Positions 5,725 through 8,724 of a stretch of 8,724 nt of DNA are shown here, in pieces. Numbering within the stretch: position 1 is the stretch's first letter; the number at the start of each line of letters is the position of its first letter. Origin of the DNA: Nitrosopumilales archaeon (GTDB taxonomy: Archaea > Thermoproteota > Nitrososphaeria > Nitrososphaerales > Nitrososphaeraceae); NCBI GenBank assembly GCA_009665115.1, contig WJXE01000062.1:1-8724 (forward strand), in the 5' to 3' direction. The notes below the pieces were generated by a model. It saw nothing but the letters and a program-made list of their open reading frames with translations. It was not told the origin of the DNA and ran no database searches. Made by a program: the position numbers and the translations under genes.

Positions 5725-5804
5725 GTGACATCGCATGCTATAGACATATAGCTAATATGTTGCATTGTGGATCACAACCACAGAATGCATTAATATGATG
5801 TCAC
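5725..5804 (+). repeat. Nested inverted repeats that could fold as a three-way-junction RNA
   Basis: Three stems are visible. The outer stem is gtgacatc (5725-5732) with gatgtcac (5797-5804), 8 bp and perfect. Inside it are gctata-GACA-tatagc (5737-5752), 6 bp, and tgcattgtgg (5761-5770) with ccac-ag-aatgca (5778-5789), 10 bp with a 2-nt bulge and a 7-nt loop. The last also contains the DNA dyad ttgtg-gat-cacaa (5765-5777). The arrangement is that of a compact junction RNA or a compound operator. Each stem alone could be chance in AT-rich DNA; the nested arrangement is what makes it notable. Confidence 0.35.
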
Positions 5805-5878
5805 AAAGCAAAATCTGCTTCCTTACAACCAGATTTCCGAGCGCTTTACAAATTCTGGTCATCATTAGCTAGTTGACG

Positions 5879-5887
5879 TTTTTATAA
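5879..5887 (+). promoter_or_regulatory. TATA-like element of the histidine kinase gene
   Basis: tttttataa lies 31-39 bp before the ATG at 5918, so transcription would start around 5910 and leave almost no leader. The ggtga at 5910-5914 resembles a Shine-Dalgarno core, but at 3 nt from the ATG it is too close to be used normally. Confidence 0.5.
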
Positions 5888-5917
5888 GAGCAATCAAATA
5901 ATGATTTGCGGTGAAAA

Positions 5918-7741
5918 ATGGTAGCATTTTCCAAAAGCAATATTCTTTTACTCTTGGTAATTGCTGCTATCGGAACATCTTTATCAATTCTGTCGTATCA
6001 ATATTCCTCGGTCACAGCTAAGGACATCGCTGAAATAGCCTCACAAGAGATAAGATCCAACGCTAGAATTGAAGCACATGATCTTTCTGAATTATTGATA
6101 CATGATATACAATCAATTACTAATAACCTAAGAACACTTGCAGCCGCTCCTGCTATCCACAACAACATGACTACACTAACCCAGGTTCTGATTGACAGTG
6201 CACAGGCTTCCACGAGGGTACTGACCGACGGATATTATTTGCTAGATCAAAATGGCAGACTAATCGCATGGAGTAATTCAAATGGTTCTTCGGTTGGACA
6301 GTCTAAGAGTCTTGACTTAGGCTCTCTAGAATATTTCATTGTTCCAAAGGAAACACATTCTCCATATTATACAAGCGTGATGACATCGGCTGACAATGTT
6401 CCGAGGTTGTACATCGCTTTCCCAATCATGGTGCCAGACGCCAAATTTGATAAAGGCGGCAGCATCATCGTAACGAAGACATTCAAAGGAGTTATAGTCG
6501 CCGCTGTGAACGTTAATTCAGTAGGCAAGTCATTACAGAGTGAACTATCCCCGGAAATTATAAGCAATGTAGGATTAATGGACAAGAATGGCGTGTTCTT
6601 GTACGCTAGAAATCATGCTCTAATCGGCAAAAACTACCTAGGAGATGAATTCCAATCCTCAGTTCCTCCTGAAATAAAGGGTTCCTACGACGGTATTTTA
6701 GGACGCTCATTACAAGGTAAGGCCGGAGCAGAAGACATAACAGTTCGTGGTAACACTACTACCATATCCTACCAGCCAGTTACGATTGACGGAAAACGGC
6801 TATGGACATTATATATCGGTTCACCTCACAGCCTAACCAGTAACGTCGGCCTTCTAATAGATCAGCAAAAGAACTTTAGCACCTTAGCCGTCGTGGCGAT
6901 TGGGGCGATAGCTGTGGGTACGGCCTTTCTTATTCTCTCCTGGAATAGGAGGTTGAAGGGCGCAGTTGACGCTAGAACCTTAGAACTACGTCGTGCGAAC
7001 GAATCGTTAATTGAATCCAATAAGCTGCTTGCTTCTGCTAATGAACAGTTAAAGGTTCATGATAGGATGCAAAGCGAGTTTATTAACGTCGCAGCCCATG
7101 AGTTGCGCACTCCTATTATGCCAATTCTCGGAGATGCTGAGTACATCGAACACAAATTCGATATCACTAACGAAATAGTTGAGGTAGACAAAGAAACAAT
7201 CGCTTCTATTATCCGCAATGCAAAACGGTTAGACCGGCTTGCGTCGGATATTTTAGACGTTACAAGAATCGAAAGTAAATCGTTAAAACTAAATAAAGAA
7301 CAATTCGATTTAAGTGACGTTCTATCGACCTGCGTACAGGATCTCAGGGAACAGATGGAAAATGACGATACCGGCAGAAACGTCAAAATATCATATACTC
7401 CGAGAAGTCTCTTAGTAGAAGCCGATAAGGGCAGGATAACACAAGTAATTTTAAATCTTCTAAGGAATGCGATAAAATTCACTTCAGAAGGGGTTATTTC
7501 GATTGACGCATTCAGAAAGGACGATAAAGTTATCGTGATTGTGAAGGACACGGGACCTGGTATTGACCCAGAAATATTGCCTCGTTTATTTTCAAAATTT
7601 GTCACAAAGTCAGATAAAGGCACGGGGTTAGGATTGTTCATCTCGAAAAGTATTATAGATGCTCATAGAGGCACGATTTGGGCAGAAAACAACGCCGACG
7701 GTAAAGGGTGCACATTCACGTTCAGTATACCTTCGACATGA
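5918..7741 (+). CDS. Membrane sensor histidine kinase with dCache-like extracellular domain
   Basis: The protein has 607 residues. An N-terminal membrane helix (about 7-27) is followed by about 290 extracytoplasmic residues. These include GYYLLDQNGRLIAWS, PHYTSVMTS-like (SPYYTSVMTS), IAFPIM and NVGLMDKNGVFLYA, the pattern of a double Cache (dCache_1) small-molecule sensor. A second membrane helix spans about 322-343, then a coiled coil (about 345-388). The HisKA dimerisation domain has the H-box FINVAAHELRTPI with His394 as the phosphorylation site. The HATPase domain has the N-box LNLLRNAIKF (Asn517), G1 box KDTGPGI (543-549), F-box LFSKFV and G2 box GTGLGLF (568-574). All kinase residues are present, so it should autophosphorylate. 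No receiver domain is fused and no response regulator gene is adjacent, so its target is unknown. The ligand is also unknown; Cache domains often bind amino acids, carboxylates or amines. The upstream 666-bp region holds several candidate control sites. Confidence 0.95.
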   Translation: MVAFSKSNILLLLVIAAIGTSLSILSYQYSSVTAKDIAEIASQEIRSNARIEAHDLSELLIHDIQSITNNLRTLAAAPAIHNNMTTLTQVLIDSAQASTRVLTDGYYLLDQNGRLIAWSNSNGSSVGQSKSLDLGSLEYFIVPKETHSPYYTSVMTSADNVPRLYIAFPIMVPDAKFDKGGSIIVTKTFKGVIVAAVNVNSVGKSLQSELSPEIISNVGLMDKNGVFLYARNHALIGKNYLGDEFQSSVPPEIKGSYDGILGRSLQGKAGAEDITVRGNTTTISYQPVTIDGKRLWTLYIGSPHSLTSNVGLLIDQQKNFSTLAVVAIGAIAVGTAFLILSWNRRLKGAVDARTLELRRANESLIESNKLLASANEQLKVHDRMQSEFINVAAHELRTPIMPILGDAEYIEHKFDITNEIVEVDKETIASIIRNAKRLDRLASDILDVTRIESKSLKLNKEQFDLSDVLSTCVQDLREQMENDDTGRNVKISYTPRSLLVEADKGRITQVILNLLRNAIKFTSEGVISIDAFRKDDKVIVIVKDTGPGIDPEILPRLFSKFVTKSDKGTGLGLFISKSIIDAHRGTIWAENNADGKGCTFTFSIPST

Positions 7742-7918
7742 CACGACAAGAATGCCACAAAAATCATGACTCCACTGTCCGTTGCCATAACATCACCCAA
7801 CTTTTCAGGATCGCTGTCTTCACGACAATTTTCAGCGTTTAGTCTCATACCAAACGTCTTAGGCTAGTAGAGTGATCTCTTAGGCAGAACATCATTCAAC
7901 CTCCAGTAATACTAAGAT

Positions 7919-7992
7919 CTCTTTTCTTCAACATTTTCGTTCGGACCATCAAACAAATTGCGGTTCACCCGGTGCCCTCATCTTTTTGTTTG
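7919..7992 (+). terminator. T-rich tracts downstream of the histidine kinase gene
   Basis: ctcttttcttcaacattttc and, further on, ctttttgttt are pyrimidine-rich tracts of the kind used for archaeal termination. They lie about 180-250 bp beyond the stop, so the assignment to this gene is weak. Confidence 0.25.
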
Positions 7993-8050
7993 TCAGGATG
8001 CACACCAGGATGAACTATCATAACATAAATTTCCTCTTATCCTCATTTTA

Positions 8051-8078
8051 ATGCTTAATTACGATCATTAATTAGCAT
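8051..8078 (-). terminator. Hairpin 3' of the LysRS gene, possible terminator
   Basis: Arms atgct-t-aatta (8051-8061, one bulged t) and taattagcat (8069-8078) form a 10-bp stem with a 7-nt loop, beginning 13 bp beyond the LysRS stop on the minus strand. No strong T run follows in that direction, so it may instead stabilise the 3' end or act as a DNA site. Confidence 0.3.
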
Positions 8079-8091
8079 AAAATTGGATATC

Positions 8092-8724
8092 TTAATTAAC
8101 TAAAGATTCCTCAAGAATTCGACATGTTCTATCCAAGCCAAGATCGATTGCATAGTTTCCAATTCTCGGTCCTCGGTCAGCGTTAATGAGTATTCTGTAG
8201 AGTAACCTGAAGAATTCCTTAGGCTCTATTTGGTTATTTCTGGCTATCTCAAAAACTTTTGATTGTAGATTTTTCGGGGTTTCTGGATCTTGTTCGCTGC
8301 CAATGAATGATCTCATCGCATCTAAAATCTCCATCATTGCTTTTCTTTGACTTTCATTTATTTCGATTTCGACTTTTTCCGCGGTTAATGTGAACTGGTC
8401 ATCTGCCCAATTTGACGCGAGCTCGATTCGTTGTAATAATCTTTCAGTTTTTTCTTTTACGATTCCGTACTTCAGTAGCCTTGCAAATACCTTTGATGTC
8501 CTATCATCATCTCGGGAGAATAGGGAGGCCTGTTGTACGAGCATCCGATATGGTGTATGTGGTTGTGGCTGCTGCGGCGGCTCCAGGTGGTTAATATATT
8601 CATAGACGCCTTTGATTTTCATCAGTTTAGCCGCATTTGACTCTTTCAGCTTACCGAAATACAAGTCTTCGTATAAATCGTATTCGTCCATTAACGAAGG
8701 TATGTCATTGATGCTGACATGGCG
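8092..8724 (-). CDS. lysS: Class I lysyl-tRNA synthetase, C-terminal part (5' end outside window)
   Basis: The frame stays open from the right edge to the TAA at 8092-8094, giving 210 residues. The Met at 8691 is internal, since in-frame sequence (RHVSINDIPSL) continues upstream and matches the region joining the catalytic core to the C-terminal domain. Class I LysRS, found in most archaea and a few bacteria, charges tRNA-Lys with lysine. The nucleotide-binding signatures (HIGH- and KMSKS-like) lie in the part outside the window. Seen here are MDEYDLYEDLYFGK, the HTPYRML segment, and the helical C-terminal anticodon-recognition domain. That domain includes IEINESQRKAMMEILDAM, NLQSKVFEIARNN and EPKEFFRLLYRILINADRGPRIGNYAIDLG, the ending typical of the family. 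A short Pro/Gln-rich run (EPPQQPQPHTP) precedes PYRML. The complete protein should be about 520-540 residues. The gene converges on the histidine kinase gene. Confidence 0.92.
   Translation of the reverse strand, partial: RHVSINDIPSLMDEYDLYEDLYFGKLKESNAAKLMKIKGVYEYINHLEPPQQPQPHTPYRMLVQQASLFSRDDDRTSKVFARLLKYGIVKEKTERLLQRIELASNWADDQFTLTAEKVEIEINESQRKAMMEILDAMRSFIGSEQDPETPKNLQSKVFEIARNNQIEPKEFFRLLYRILINADRGPRIGNYAIDLGLDRTCRILEESLVN

Larger units (their letters stand above)
5252..5917. other. AT-rich divergent intergenic region without a recognised gene
   Basis: These 666 bp separate the divergent winged-helix and histidine kinase genes, and no credible coding frame was found on either strand. 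They hold a 14-bp palindrome (5371-5384), a 14-bp dyad (5620-5633), an orphan TATA-like element (5661-5670), a duplicated 17-mer (5683-5722) and a three-stem inverted-repeat cluster (5725-5804). The TATA-like element of the kinase gene lies at 5879-5887. The left end, within 5252-5300, would hold the promoter of the winged-helix gene; cttttattcg on the minus strand (about 5268-5277) is a weak TATA candidate. Confidence 0.7.
7742..8091. other. Convergent intergenic region without a recognised gene
   Basis: These 350 bp lie between the 3' ends of the histidine kinase and LysRS genes. Only very short frames occur on either strand. T-rich tracts on the plus strand (about 7919-7937 and 7981-7992) could terminate kinase transcripts. 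A hairpin at 8051-8078 could serve LysRS transcripts. Nothing else was recognised. The length is generous for a convergent gap, so a decayed gene or small RNA cannot be excluded. Confidence 0.6.

Noticed and set aside
7057..7641. 194-codon open frame on the minus strand
   Set aside because: It lies wholly antisense to the kinase domain of the histidine kinase, is rich in Ser, Ile and Leu from the complementary codons, and shows no recognisable domain.
7663..7848. 61-codon minus-strand frame reaching into the gap after the histidine kinase gene
   Set aside because: It overlaps the conserved 3' end of the kinase gene for about 80 bp, and its sequence shows no family resemblance or convincing promoter.

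Overview
The window looks like a chromosomal segment of an archaeon, most likely an ammonia-oxidising member of the Nitrososphaerota (Thaumarchaeota). This is inferred from several things read together: a 20S-type proteasome beta subunit, a class I lysyl-tRNA synthetase, an archaeal-type inositol-phosphate synthase, and a small 'HTH_45'-type winged-helix protein of a kind that is numerous in this phylum. AT-rich TATA-like elements also lie about 25-40 bp before most start codons, with no convincing Shine-Dalgarno sequences, which suggests mostly leaderless mRNAs. No insertion sequence, tRNA, rRNA or CRISPR array was found. Species was not determined.

Layout, left to right. 1-305 (+): 3' end of a GNAT acetyltransferase gene that begins outside the window. 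371-1444 (+): myo-inositol-1(3)-phosphate synthase. 1616-3271 (+): a GHKL (MORC/Hsp90/MutL-like) ATPase with a disordered linker and a small C-terminal domain; its role is unknown. 3445-4041 (+): a proteasome beta subunit whose nucleophile position Thr1 is Ala, so it is a non-catalytic ring subunit. 4162-4929 (+): an ABC-2-type export permease with no ATPase gene beside it. 4973-5251 (-): a 92-residue winged-helix DNA-binding protein, convergent with the permease. 5252-5917: 666 bp without a recognisable gene but rich in dyads and repeats. 5918-7741 (+): a membrane sensor histidine kinase with a dCache-like extracellular domain and no response regulator beside it. 7742-8091: 350 bp of convergent intergenic DNA. 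8092-8724 (-): C-terminal 210 residues of class I LysRS, running off the right edge.

The genes do not form an obvious operon. Gaps are 43-170 bp or more, and most genes have their own TATA-like element, so they are probably separately transcribed housekeeping and regulatory units. The wHTH gene and the histidine kinase gene diverge from the dyad-rich 5252-5917 region, which is the most likely place for undescribed regulation or a small RNA.

No clear new multi-gene system is visible. The items most worth follow-up are the inactive beta subunit, the GHKL ATPase of unknown role, the perfect 9-bp hairpin at 4080-4101, and the repeat/three-stem cluster at 5661-5804.
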